Positions 6,383-12,161 of a stretch of DNA of 12,161 nucleotides are shown piece by piece. Both the position numbers and the translations under genes were made by a program. Source of the stretch: Candidatus Moranbacteria bacterium UBA2206 (GTDB lineage Bacteria; Patescibacteriota; Minisyncoccia; Moranbacterales; UBA2206); NCBI GenBank assembly GCA_002328565.1, contig DCUU01000058.1:1-12161 (forward strand), read 5' to 3'. A model generated the notes under the pieces. The model saw nothing but the letters and a program-made list of their open reading frames with translations, was not told where the DNA came from and did no database searches. Each line of letters starts with the position of its first letter. Position 1 is the stretch's first letter.

Positions 6383-6826
6383 TTATTGTATTTTTAAGAT
6401 ATCTCCTAAATTTCCACCCAAAATCATTGGTTGCATTGCTACTATTTCATCTTTATAGGAAATTTCCGGAATCGGATTTAATAAATATATTTTCTTATTA
6501 AGAACATGCGCAAATCCCATTTCCAAAAAAGTATTTCCGCCGATATAATTCTCCACTCCTTTTTTATTATAATTGACCACCAAAACTGCATCGCTGTTTT
6601 TTATGATTTCATAATATCTTCTTATTACATCGTCGCTAATTTTCCTAAATGCTTCATCTCCATTACTTTCTTTTTCTTTCATAAATTCTTCCATTGTTAA
6701 CTCCCCACTCAGGATTCTTTGGCTGGTAAGTGGAGTTTCCACGTCATGACCAGCACTTTTTAGTTTTTCAGAAATCTTTTCTATCTCGCAAGTAAATTCG
6801 ATGCTTGCGCAAATTACAATTTTCAT
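6383..6826 (-). CDS. Nucleoside 2-deoxyribosyltransferase-like protein
   Basis: The 147-residue protein has a Rossmann-like opening strand (MKIVICASI), a central strand NSDAVLVVNYN (77-87), and GGNTFLEMGFAHVLNKKIYLL (96-116). In nucleoside 2-deoxyribosyltransferases, GxxxExGxA carries the nucleophilic Glu; Glu102 is the candidate here. These enzymes move deoxyribose between bases, or in the DNPH1/Rcl branch hydrolyse deoxynucleoside 5'-phosphates. A C-terminal segment PEISYKDEIVAMQPMIL is of a kind seen in short uncharacterised members. Catalysis is not proven, since the N-terminal substrate motif is not clear. It follows the cytidylyltransferase gene by 12 bases and is the last gene before the operator-like site, fitting a nucleotide-salvage role. 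ATG at 6826, no Shine-Dalgarno. Confidence 0.7.
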   Translation of the reverse strand: MKIVICASIEFTCEIEKISEKLKSAGHDVETPLTSQRILSGELTMEEFMKEKESNGDEAFRKISDDVIRRYYEIIKNSDAVLVVNYNKKGVENYIGGNTFLEMGFAHVLNKKIYLLNPIPEISYKDEIVAMQPMILGGNLGDILKIQ

Positions 6827-6836
6827 AATTTTATTG

Positions 6837-6878
6837 TTTCATGTTTCATGCTTCATGTTACATGTTTTATGTTTCATG
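6837..6878. repeat. Heptanucleotide tandem array, six units
   Basis: Six consecutive 7-base units on the + strand: TTTCATG, TTTCATG, CTTCATG, TTACATG, TTTTATG, TTTCATG. The array covers the last codons of the cytidylyltransferase gene (encoding the tail MKHKTCNMKHET) and its stop at 6839. A change by one unit would shift the frame and alter the C-terminus. Confidence 0.85.
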
Positions 6879-7270
6879 ATTAAAGATGATTTATAAATTT
6901 CCGGCTTAAATGATTTCAAACGAACAATTTTTGCATTTATTTCAAACTCTTTGAGTTTTTCTTTTAGTTCAACCAAATCGACTTTCTGATCATACCCCAG
7001 CGCAATCACCTCCGGTCGATATTTTTGAATTATTTTATACCTATCTTTCAAATCTCCCAACACAACCACATCCGCCAAACCACTCTCTTCCAAAATTTTC
7101 TTTCTTTTTTGCTCCTTGTTTCTTGTTTCTTGTTTCTTAATGCGAAGCACATTTTCATCCCTCGCCACCACCACAATCAAATATTCTCCCAACTTTTTTG
7201 CTTGCTTCAAATAATTCTCGTGTCCCTTATGATACACATCAAACGTCCCAAACGCCATTATCTTTTTCAT
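6839..7270 (-). CDS. Cytidylyltransferase-like nucleotidyltransferase (archaeal FAD synthase / TagD-like)
   Basis: The 143-residue protein opens MKKIMAFGTFDVYHKGHENYL: GTFDxxHxGH contains the HxGH nucleotide-binding motif of the nucleotidyltransferase superfamily. VARDENVLRIK (35-45) and LADVVVLGD (65-73) follow the layout of glycerol-3-phosphate cytidylyltransferase and the archaeal FAD synthase RibL; a terminal ISSTxIR-type motif is represented by IYKSSLIMK. Such enzymes join CTP or ATP to a phosphorylated alcohol (FMN, glycerol-3-phosphate, ethanolamine phosphate) with release of PPi; which one cannot be told here. Two heptamer repeats shape the protein: three AAACAAG units (minus strand) encode KQETRNK at 46-52, and six units encode the tail. 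Position between the S51 gene (15-base gap) and the deoxyribosyltransferase-like gene (12) suggests one transcript. Confidence 0.85.
   Translation of the reverse strand: MKKIMAFGTFDVYHKGHENYLKQAKKLGEYLIVVVARDENVLRIKKQETRNKEQKRKKILEESGLADVVVLGDLKDRYKIIQKYRPEVIALGYDQKVDLVELKEKLKEFEINAKIVRLKSFKPEIYKSSLIMKHKTCNMKHET
7115..7135. repeat. Heptanucleotide tandem array, three units
   Basis: Three exact CTTGTTT units (AAACAAG on the coding strand) at 7115-7121, 7122-7128 and 7129-7135. Three units make 21 bases, exactly seven codons, so the insertion keeps the reading frame of the cytidylyltransferase gene. Confidence 0.85.
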
Positions 7271-7285
7271 AATATTGTTTATTTA

Positions 7286-7915
7286 TTACACTTCTTCAAT
7301 TTTATACATGCCATCTTCTTGTATTCTTATATACTGACGATCTGTAAGTAAAATAAACTTATATTTTTCGCTATACATATTTTGAAATCGATGTTTAAAA
7401 AATATCTCCTTTTTGTCTTCCCGCCCAAAATGCGGAACAATAATAAAATCCACCAAGCCATAACCATCAAAACTATTTAACTTTTTGAAATATTGATTAT
7501 TCTTTGGTTTATACAAAGAAGATATATTAGGCCCAGCGACAATTGATCCTGCGCTTTGCCCAATATAAATTCCCCCGTTTTCAATAAATTTCTTTACAAT
7601 CTCTGCAAAATTATTTTTTTGAGATTGATATAATAAATATGCACTATCGCCACCAGCCACATATACTATATCGACGGTATACAGAGCCTCTCCTATCTCA
7701 CTTTCTGTTTTGTCAGTAATGATGTAATCAATCAGATTAAATCCTAATTGTTTCATTTTTTTCTTTGCATTATCAATCCATGGCTTATCACCATCGTGCG
7801 TTTCTCCTGATGTTTCAACAAATAATACTTTCTTTTTATTTTCAAAATCAAAATGCTTCACAAGATCGTGAATCACAGTTGCTCCATCGGATGTTAAAAA
7901 AATATTGTTTTTCAT
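7286..7915 (-). CDS. Peptidase family S51 (peptidase E-like) protein
   Basis: The 209-residue protein has the S51 layout: YVAGGDSAYLL (85-95), the nucleophile elbow IGQSAGSIVAG (118-128) with candidate catalytic Ser121, and VPHFGRED (160-167) with candidate catalytic His162. The family includes dipeptidase E (Asp-X dipeptides) and cyanophycinase; bacterial PepE is about 230 residues, so this is a normal small member. No signal peptide is present, so it is cytosolic. Substrate cannot be assigned: the short length argues for a peptidase E-like role rather than cyanophycinase. It starts at ATG 7915, six bases after the Nudix stop, so the two are probably co-translated. The third catalytic residue is not obvious by eye. 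Confidence 0.88.
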   Translation of the reverse strand: MKNNIFLTSDGATVIHDLVKHFDFENKKKVLFVETSGETHDGDKPWIDNAKKKMKQLGFNLIDYIITDKTESEIGEALYTVDIVYVAGGDSAYLLYQSQKNNFAEIVKKFIENGGIYIGQSAGSIVAGPNISSLYKPKNNQYFKKLNSFDGYGLVDFIIVPHFGREDKKEIFFKHRFQNMYSEKYKFILLTDRQYIRIQEDGMYKIEEV

Positions 7916-7921
7916 AGAAAA

Positions 7922-8473
7922 CTATTTATCCTTTAGATATTTATTAGCTTTTAAAATTAAAACGCAACTCGCTCCGTGAGTAATCTCACTATTCATCACC
8001 ATCTCCACTACTTCTTCTAATTTCACTTTCACTAATTTAATATTTTCTGTTGCTTCTTGATCATCTTTTCCAAATGATAATTTTTTCGCCAAAAACATTT
8101 GCTGTGATGATTTAACCACTGTTGTGAAAGGGTTTGCTAATCCCAAATCAATCCACTCCTCAGCTTCCATTCCCAACTCTTCTTTCAATTCTCTCCTAGC
8201 TGAATCTATTGGCTTTTCATTTTCATCAATCGCGCCACTAACAGTTTCGACATCTTCCATCCCAATAGCATAGTGAAATTCTTTAGTTAGATATACAAAT
8301 CCATCATCGTCCAACGGCAAAACAGCCACGCCATCCACCATTCTCACTATCCCAAAAATTCCCGGTTTTCCATCCGGCCGAATAACCTGATCCTCAGTGA
8401 CCTCAATCCAAGGATTTTTATATTTTTGAATTGAGTCTTTAATTATAAATTGTCCGTTTCTTTTTTCTGGCAT
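7922..8473 (-). CDS. Nudix hydrolase, ADP-ribose pyrophosphatase-like
   Basis: The 183-residue protein has a complete Nudix box at residues 80-102 (G-x5-E-x7-REL-x-EELGM), with Gly80, Glu86, Arg94, Glu95, Glu98 and Glu99 all in place for Mg binding. Upstream, the strand GVAVLPLDDDGFVYLTKEFHYAIG followed by VETVSGAI is typical of the ADP-ribose/NDP-sugar pyrophosphatase branch (E. coli NudF-like). The predicted reaction is cleavage of a nucleoside diphosphate linked to another moiety, giving NMP and a phosphorylated product; the exact substrate is inferred only at subfamily level. It sits between the HD gene (29-base gap) and the S51 gene (six bases). ATG at 8473 has an AT-only leader. Confidence 0.93.
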   Translation of the reverse strand: MPEKRNGQFIIKDSIQKYKNPWIEVTEDQVIRPDGKPGIFGIVRMVDGVAVLPLDDDGFVYLTKEFHYAIGMEDVETVSGAIDENEKPIDSARRELKEELGMEAEEWIDLGLANPFTTVVKSSQQMFLAKKLSFGKDDQEATENIKLVKVKLEEVVEMVMNSEITHGASCVLILKANKYLKDK

Positions 8474-8502
8474 ATTATTAATTTTATTTTTAAATAAACA
8501 TT

Positions 8503-9093
8503 CTAAGATAAAAATTTATCCGGGAACGCTCCTGATTGTTCCAATAAAAATTTATGTCGTGCTTCAAAAGATTTTTTTATCTCAGGAAGAACAATTTTCT
8601 TATCCCAATCTTTCAATGCTTTTTTAATATTATCAGCCATCAGTTCTTCAAAATTTTTACCAGAATTTTCATACCACCAAAGCTTATAGAAAGGACCAAT
8701 TAAATGAGAAGCCGCATCAGCCGATGAAATAATCTTGACTTCTATTGGAGCATCGCTTAAATTAATCTCCAGTTTTTTATCATTCATCTCGGCGTATTTA
8801 ACCACTTTTTCAACAAAATCTCTATCAAATCCAATACTTAGAAGTTTTTCCCTTCCGGCTACTATTGTCAATTCTTTATCACGTTTGAAATCTAGTATTT
8901 TACCATAATCATGAAGCCACACCAACACTTCTACAATTTCCCTGTCAGCTTCTTCATGGATATCACAAAGCTCCAAAGCAATTTTTTCAACAATTTCTAA
9001 ATGATATCTCACAAACCATTCATGATGGATGAATTTCGGATTTCCAGCCACTAAAATTACTTCTTTTTTAAATTCTTCAATTAAATATTTCAT
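8503..9093 (-). CDS. HD-domain hydrolase (small)
   Basis: The 196-residue protein contains a single HD domain: His31 (RYHLEIVEKIAL), His61-Asp62 (WLHDYGK) and Asp126 (IISSADAASHL) form the H...HD...D metal set. The spacing and the YGK after HD resemble small soluble HD proteins related to YfbR and to metal-dependent nucleotidases, but there is no family-specific signature. The region HHEWF (23-27) adds further histidines near the first ligand. Residues 132-196 are helical, with an aromatic patch YKLWWYEN. It is different from the longer HD protein at 4796-5803: it lacks the coiled-coil start and the extra His ligands. The 8-base gap to the HAD gene and the Nudix gene after it place it in the nucleotide/metabolite house-cleaning run. 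Confidence 0.87.
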   Translation of the reverse strand: MKYLIEEFKKEVILVAGNPKFIHHEWFVRYHLEIVEKIALELCDIHEEADREIVEVLVWLHDYGKILDFKRDKELTIVAGREKLLSIGFDRDFVEKVVKYAEMNDKKLEINLSDAPIEVKIISSADAASHLIGPFYKLWWYENSGKNFEELMADNIKKALKDWDKKIVLPEIKKSFEARHKFLLEQSGAFPDKFLS

Positions 9094-9101
9094 TTATATT
9101 T

Positions 9102-9722
9102 TTAGGGAATTCTTATATTTATTCTCTGCAAATCTTCAATTAATTTTTCATAAGAATCAAATTTAATTCCATACATTCCAATTTTTGTTGCGATATCAGA
9201 ATAATCTTTATTATCATCAATATAAACACATTTTTCAGCTGGAAGATTGAGTTTATTTAGCATTATCTGAAATATTTTTTCTTCCGGTTCTCTTGTCCCA
9301 ACTTCAAATGAAAGGACAACTGGATCAAATAAATCATAACAACCATTTTTTATATTTTGTTGCGCATGAGGAGAAATAGTATTTGAGAGAAGCGCAACTA
9401 CAAAACCTTTGTTTTTCAATTTTTTCACCAAATCAACTATTCGATAATCAATCTTAATTTCCATCTTATCAACCCAAAGGGATTCATAATTTTTAGGCAA
9501 TTCCTTTTCTGCCATCTCGGAAAATTTTTCCCAAAACTCTTCATTAGAAATCTCACCTCTTTGATATGGTTCCACAAGCACTTGAATAATTTCCAGCGAT
9601 TCTTCGTATGTCATTCCAAATTTATCTGAAATATCCCTAATTATTTTTTCATCCGGATCATTAACTAAAACTCCACCGTAATCAAAAACAATCGCTTTTA
9701 TATCTGTTTTATTTTCTTTCAT
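9102..9722 (-). CDS. HAD superfamily hydrolase, subfamily IA
   Basis: The 206-residue protein starts its Rossmann fold with IVFDYGGVLV (11-20): nucleophile Asp14, with Gly at the second-Asp position, as in the YihX / FDxGG(N)V branch of HAD-IA. The helical cap spans roughly 28-90. Motif II is ALLSNT (Ser113), and motif IV is CVYIDDNKDY with Asp169/Asp170. Motif III is odd: the normal RKPDxxIF reads TREPEEKIF (143-151), so the expected catalytic Lys is Glu145, preceded by Arg144. The protein may use Arg144 or may have altered activity. HAD-IA enzymes are usually cytosolic phosphatases acting on sugar or nucleotide phosphates. It lies nine bases after the unknown gene at 9732 and eight before the small HD gene. 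Confidence 0.9.
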   Translation of the reverse strand: MKENKTDIKAIVFDYGGVLVNDPDEKIIRDISDKFGMTYEESLEIIQVLVEPYQRGEISNEEFWEKFSEMAEKELPKNYESLWVDKMEIKIDYRIVDLVKKLKNKGFVVALLSNTISPHAQQNIKNGCYDLFDPVVLSFEVGTREPEEKIFQIMLNKLNLPAEKCVYIDDNKDYSDIATKIGMYGIKFDSYEKLIEDLQRINIRIP

Positions 9723-9731
9723 TTTTTTATA

Positions 9732-10085
9732 TTACTTTCTCACGCCAATCTTATCAAAACATTCAAAATAAGTTTCTCCGTCACTAATAAAGTTAATGAC
9801 TTTATATTTTCCCTTAGTATAAATTTCTTTATCCTCAACAAAATGCGTAGCTTCTAAAATTATAATACTAGCTTTTGGTCGGGACAAAATTTCATTACCT
9901 TTGGTTTCAATAAGCGGAATTTCTCCAAAAAGCCAATAGTTCCTTTGATCTTTTTTCAAAAATTCATAAACTTTCCCCACTTCCAAATTCTCCGGAATAC
10001 ATTCCTCGATTTTTCTGTTCCCGTTTTTGAACTCCGAGATATCTCGAAGCGCTAAATCCAGATTAAACTCAACTTTGATTCCCAT
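9732..10085 (-). CDS. Conserved-looking hypothetical protein
   Basis: The 117-residue protein is not a family I can name. It has no signal peptide or membrane segment. Predicted mostly beta: KVYEFLKKDQRNYWLFGEIPLIET (38-61), SRPKASIIILEATHFV (68-83) and KGKYKVINFISDGETYFECF (91-110) look like consecutive strands, suggesting a small barrel or sandwich. The pattern ILSRPKASIIILEATHF followed by YTKGKYKV has the feel of a conserved domain rather than random ORF sequence, and codon use matches the neighbours. It is the first gene after the structured spacer and heads the seven-gene run; a TATAAT lies 33 bases upstream of its ATG at 10085. Confidence 0.72.
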   Translation of the reverse strand: MGIKVEFNLDLALRDISEFKNGNRKIEECIPENLEVGKVYEFLKKDQRNYWLFGEIPLIETKGNEILSRPKASIIILEATHFVEDKEIYTKGKYKVINFISDGETYFECFDKIGVRK

Positions 10086-10117
10086 AATTAATTTCGTATT
10101 AAATTTAATTATTTTGT

Positions 10118-10123
10118 ATTATA
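10118..10123 (-). promoter_or_regulatory. Candidate -10 box (TATAAT) for the seven-gene run
   Basis: TATAAT on the minus strand lies 33 bases before the ATG at 10085, just after the large palindrome. No clear -35 is seen at 16-18 bases. The spacer that separates lysS from this gene makes a promoter here plausible. Confidence 0.4.
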
Positions 10124-10130
10124 TTTTACT

Positions 10131-10259
10131 TCAGCCTTGCGAAACGTGACAGCATAAATTCGAGTGAGTCGACGTTAAGAAATTTATCCTGCTTGAGCGT
10201 AGCGAGTTATAAATTTTAGTCGACGAACGAAGAATTTATTGGCACGTAAGCTTGGCTGA
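10131..10259. repeat. Large nested imperfect palindrome
   Basis: Five matched arm pairs nest about one centre: TCAGCC/GGCTGA (10131-10136, 10254-10259), ACGTG/CACGT (10144-10148, 10243-10247), TAAATTC/GAATTTA (10155-10161, 10232-10238), GTCGAC/GTCGAC (10168-10173, 10219-10224) and AAATTTAT/ATAAATTT (10180-10187, 10209-10216). The pairs keep nearly equal spacing on both sides, so the whole can fold as one long interrupted stem. No protein-coding signal or tRNA shape is present. It could be an RNA structure, a repeat of REP type or a protein-binding array. Confidence 0.7.
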
Positions 10260-10271
10260 GAGCTCTTTTTG

Positions 10272-10300
10272 TTACTTTTTCTCGCGGAGAGAAAAAGTAA
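10272..10300. repeat. Perfect 12-bp hairpin downstream of lysS
   Basis: TTACTTTTTCTC (10272-10283) and GAGAAAAAGTAA (10289-10300) pair perfectly around GCGGA. The hairpin begins eight bases after the lysS stop codon on the minus strand. There is no T-run after the stem, so it is not a standard terminator, although it may act as a 3'-end stabiliser or weak terminator. Confidence 0.7.
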
Positions 10301-10307
10301 GGCGAGA

Positions 10308-11753
10308 TTATTTACTCTTCATCCCCGGAAAAATTACTGTCTCCCTAACTGAACGATTCATAATAAAAGCAAAGAATCTTTCACCCATTCCAAATCCAAA
10401 AGCTGGTGGCATTCCATATTCCAAAGCTTCTACAAAATCTTCATCCATCATCTGTGCTTCAGCATCTCCAGCTTCGCGCATTTTCATTTGCTCGGCAAAT
10501 CTATTTTTCTGATCAATCGGATCATTAAGTTCAGAAAACCCATTTCCCAATTCTGAACTTCCAGCAATTGGTTGAATACGCAAAGCTTTTTTTGGATTAT
10601 TCGGATCAGCTTTTGCCAGTGGAGAAACTTCGATTGGATGTCCAACTAAAAAACAAGGTTGAATCAATTTTTGGCGAATAGTTTTTTTATAAATCGTATC
10701 AATCATCCTTCCTTTTCCATAAGCACTATCGTATTTTATTCCTAATTCATCAGATTTTTTTCGCAAATCCTTAATTGAAATATCTTCAGATAAATCCAAA
10801 TCTGTTGTTTTTTTGAATTCAGAAAAATAATCCACCCGAGGAAAAGCAACATTCCAATTTATTTTTTCTCCTTCGTACTGCGTCTCATATCCACCCGTCA
10901 CTTCAAATACTATTTTCTTATACATTGCTTCGATAAATTTCATTCCTTTTTCCAAGTCCCAATAGCTTGCATAAAACTCAGTATTATCAAATTCTTGCAA
11001 ATGTTCCCGGTCAATTCCTTCATTGCGAAAAACTCGACCAATCTCAAAAACTTTTTCATATCCACCCACCAAAAGTCTTTTCAGTGGAAGCTCCAAAGAA
11101 ATTCGCAGATAGAAATCTTGATCCAGCGCGTTGTGATGTGTCACAAATGGTTCAGCGTCCGCGCCCCCAGGAGTATGTTCTAAAACGGGAGTTTGGACTT
11201 CCAAAAACTCATCTTTGACCAAAAAGTTTCGCACTGTCTGCCAAAAAATATTTTTCTTTTTGAAAATTTCCCGAGTTTCCGGATTCATCATCAAATCCAA
11301 ATAACGCCTGCGCAAAAGCTCCTCTTCGTCTTTCAAACCAAAATATTCCGTCGGAATCGGCCGAATGTTTTTGGAAAGCATCTTCCATTCTCTCACTTCC
11401 AAAGATTTTTCATCTTGTTTGGTTTTGAAAAGAATTCCTTTTGCCTGCACAAAATCTCCCGTCTCAACATTTTTGGCAAAAAGTTTATACGCGTCATCCC
11501 CCAAAATTTTCTTGTTCAAAAACAATTGAATTTTGCCACTGCCATCTTCAATATGCGCAAAAACAACATTGCCCATCGGTCGATTGGATTTCACCCGTCC
11601 AACCAAAATTATATCTTCTTTGATGTTATCAAAATTTTCCAACGCTTCCACATTTTTCATTGTCCTTTCACACTTTTCCGGATATGCCTCCATCCCAGAA
11701 TTTTTTATATTCTCCAACTTTTCCAATTTTGTTTTTTGAATGTCTTCTCGCAT
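10308..11753 (-). CDS. lysS: Lysyl-tRNA synthetase (class II)
   Basis: The enzyme charges tRNA-Lys with lysine using ATP in the cytosol. The 481-residue length is close to the family norm. A short helical N-terminus leads to the OB-fold anticodon-binding domain (about 48-130, ILVGRVKSNRPMGNVVFAHIED). RRRYLDLMMNPETR (148-161) is the conserved hinge. Motif 2 contains FRNEGIDREHLQEF (242-255), and GHPIEVSPLAK (371-381) and the ELGNGFSELNDP stretch (401-412) are lysine/ATP pocket segments. Motif 3 is EYGMPPAFGFGMGERFFAF (445-463): the class II Arg459 is present, but Glu458 replaces the Asp of the usual GIDR. ATG at 11753, no Shine-Dalgarno; it follows a small acidic protein by 13 bases and precedes the structured spacer. 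Confidence 0.97.
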   Translation of the reverse strand: MREDIQKTKLEKLENIKNSGMEAYPEKCERTMKNVEALENFDNIKEDIILVGRVKSNRPMGNVVFAHIEDGSGKIQLFLNKKILGDDAYKLFAKNVETGDFVQAKGILFKTKQDEKSLEVREWKMLSKNIRPIPTEYFGLKDEEELLRRRYLDLMMNPETREIFKKKNIFWQTVRNFLVKDEFLEVQTPVLEHTPGGADAEPFVTHHNALDQDFYLRISLELPLKRLLVGGYEKVFEIGRVFRNEGIDREHLQEFDNTEFYASYWDLEKGMKFIEAMYKKIVFEVTGGYETQYEGEKINWNVAFPRVDYFSEFKKTTDLDLSEDISIKDLRKKSDELGIKYDSAYGKGRMIDTIYKKTIRQKLIQPCFLVGHPIEVSPLAKADPNNPKKALRIQPIAGSSELGNGFSELNDPIDQKNRFAEQMKMREAGDAEAQMMDEDFVEALEYGMPPAFGFGMGERFFAFIMNRSVRETVIFPGMKSK

Positions 11754-11766
11754 AAATTATTTTAAA

Positions 11767-12075
11767 TTATTTTTTAAGTTCTTTTTTACTTTTTTCGATT
11801 TTTAATATTTCTTCAAAAACTTTTTTGTCTTCACCTTTCAGAAATTGCCGATGTGGACCAACTGCAAAAAGAAATGCTTCAAAAGGAACTTCATCTTCAT
11901 CAATAGTACACCTTCCATTGTCATAAACTAAGCGATTCTCCCCTTGCTCTCCGGAACTATCACGATTACCATCATCAACTTTAATTTCCCATTTAATATC
12001 TTCTTTTTCTTTATTTTCCATCACTCCAAATGGCAAATTCTGCTGTTGAGGTTTTATATTTTCTATGTTTTCCAT
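11767..12075 (-). CDS. Small acidic hypothetical protein
   Basis: The 102-residue protein has no recognisable domain. Residues 1-40 are polar and probably disordered (Glu, Asn, Gln, Lys). The middle, ENRLVYDNGRCTIDEDEVPFEAFLFAVGPHRQFLKGEDKKVFEEILKIE (46-94), looks structured, with a beta hairpin then a helix. The C-terminus KSKKELKK is basic. There is no signal peptide or membrane segment. It starts at ATG 12075 behind a candidate promoter and ends 13 bases before lysS, so it is probably the first gene of the lysS transcript. The reading frame, start and tight spacing support a real gene, but function is unknown. Confidence 0.65.
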   Translation of the reverse strand: MENIENIKPQQQNLPFGVMENKEKEDIKWEIKVDDGNRDSSGEQGENRLVYDNGRCTIDEDEVPFEAFLFAVGPHRQFLKGEDKKVFEEILKIEKSKKELKK

Positions 12076-12091
12076 ATTTTAATTCTTTAGA

Positions 12092-12131
12092 ATTATATCC
12101 CTATTCTATCCTATTATCCTCATTTTTGCAA
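12092..12131 (-). promoter_or_regulatory. Candidate promoter upstream of the small acidic protein and lysS
   Basis: On the minus strand TTGCAA (12131-12126) and TAGAAT (12108-12103) are 17 bases apart, a sigma-70-like pair; a separate perfect TATAAT lies at 12097-12092. Start would fall roughly 10-20 bases before the ATG at 12075. The interval also repeats (A/G)GGATA three times (starting near 12120, 12111 and 12101). Confidence 0.45.
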
Positions 12132-12161
12132 CAAAATGTATAAGTCCACCCTACTTTGCAC

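Noticed and set aside
6837..7135. CRISPR-like array
   Set aside because: Units are 7 bases with no spacers; these are microsatellites inside a coding gene.
6839..7270. Anti-phage cyclic-nucleotide synthase (CD-NTase) signalling with the HD/Nudix neighbours
   Set aside because: The protein has an HxGH cytidylyltransferase fold, not the GS...DxD polymerase-beta fold, and no effector gene is present.
10131..10259. tRNA or other known small RNA gene in the spacer
   Set aside because: The nested arms do not fit a cloverleaf and no acceptor, T-arm (GGTTCGAATC-like) or CCA end is seen.
11193..11765. 190-codon + strand frame opposite lysS
   Set aside because: Antisense shadow of the LysRS OB-fold region with the same compositional bias; no domain.
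1..12161. Recoding of UGA (as in Gracilibacteria/SR1)
   Set aside because: UGA is used as a stop at 3109-3111, and the well-known proteins read through without in-frame UGA.

Overview
The window is an AT-rich stretch (by eye about one third GC) in which all 17 recognisable genes lie on the minus strand, packed tightly with gaps mostly of 6-30 bases. The standard code fits: UGA serves as a stop in the small membrane-protein gene ending at 3109, and no recognised protein needs a recoded UGA. The class II lysyl- and seryl-tRNA synthetases with unusual motif-3 variants, a TrpR/YerC-type regulator, short unfamiliar proteins, heptanucleotide microsatellites inside a gene and the absence of GGAGG-like ribosome binding sites together suggest a member of the Candidate Phyla Radiation (Patescibacteria, Parcubacteria-like). 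This assignment is an inference; no rRNA or marker set is present.

Layout in the direction of transcription, from 12161 down to 1. (a) 12075-10308: a small acidic protein of unknown function and lysS, behind a candidate promoter. (b) 10086-10307: a 222-base gene-free spacer holding a large nested imperfect palindrome and a perfect 12-bp hairpin. (c) 10085-6383: a compact run of seven genes: an unknown protein, a HAD hydrolase, an HD-domain protein, a Nudix hydrolase, an S51 (peptidase E-like) protein, an archaeal-FAD-synthase-like cytidylyltransferase and a nucleoside 2-deoxyribosyltransferase-like protein. Most are small enzymes of nucleotide and metabolite salvage or house-cleaning. (d) 6321-5914: a TrpR/YerC-type regulator, with near-identical 28-bp inverted-repeat sites just upstream of it and just upstream of the next gene. 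(e) 5803-885: an HD-domain protein with a complete metal-ligand set, serS, a small membrane protein, maf, a Cys-rich membrane-anchored protein and a lipoprotein. (f) A good rho-independent terminator, and directly abutting it the start of a GH1 beta-glucosidase-like gene that runs off the window edge.

The most interesting signals are the paired operator-like sites, which predict that the TrpR-like protein represses itself and the HD protein; the GH1 protein with altered sugar-binding positions; the terminator whose U-tract touches the GH1 start codon; the structured spacer after lysS; and the in-frame heptamer repeats. I do not see a complete, clearly new defence or mobile system. The two-site TrpR-like/HD regulon is the best candidate for something undescribed.
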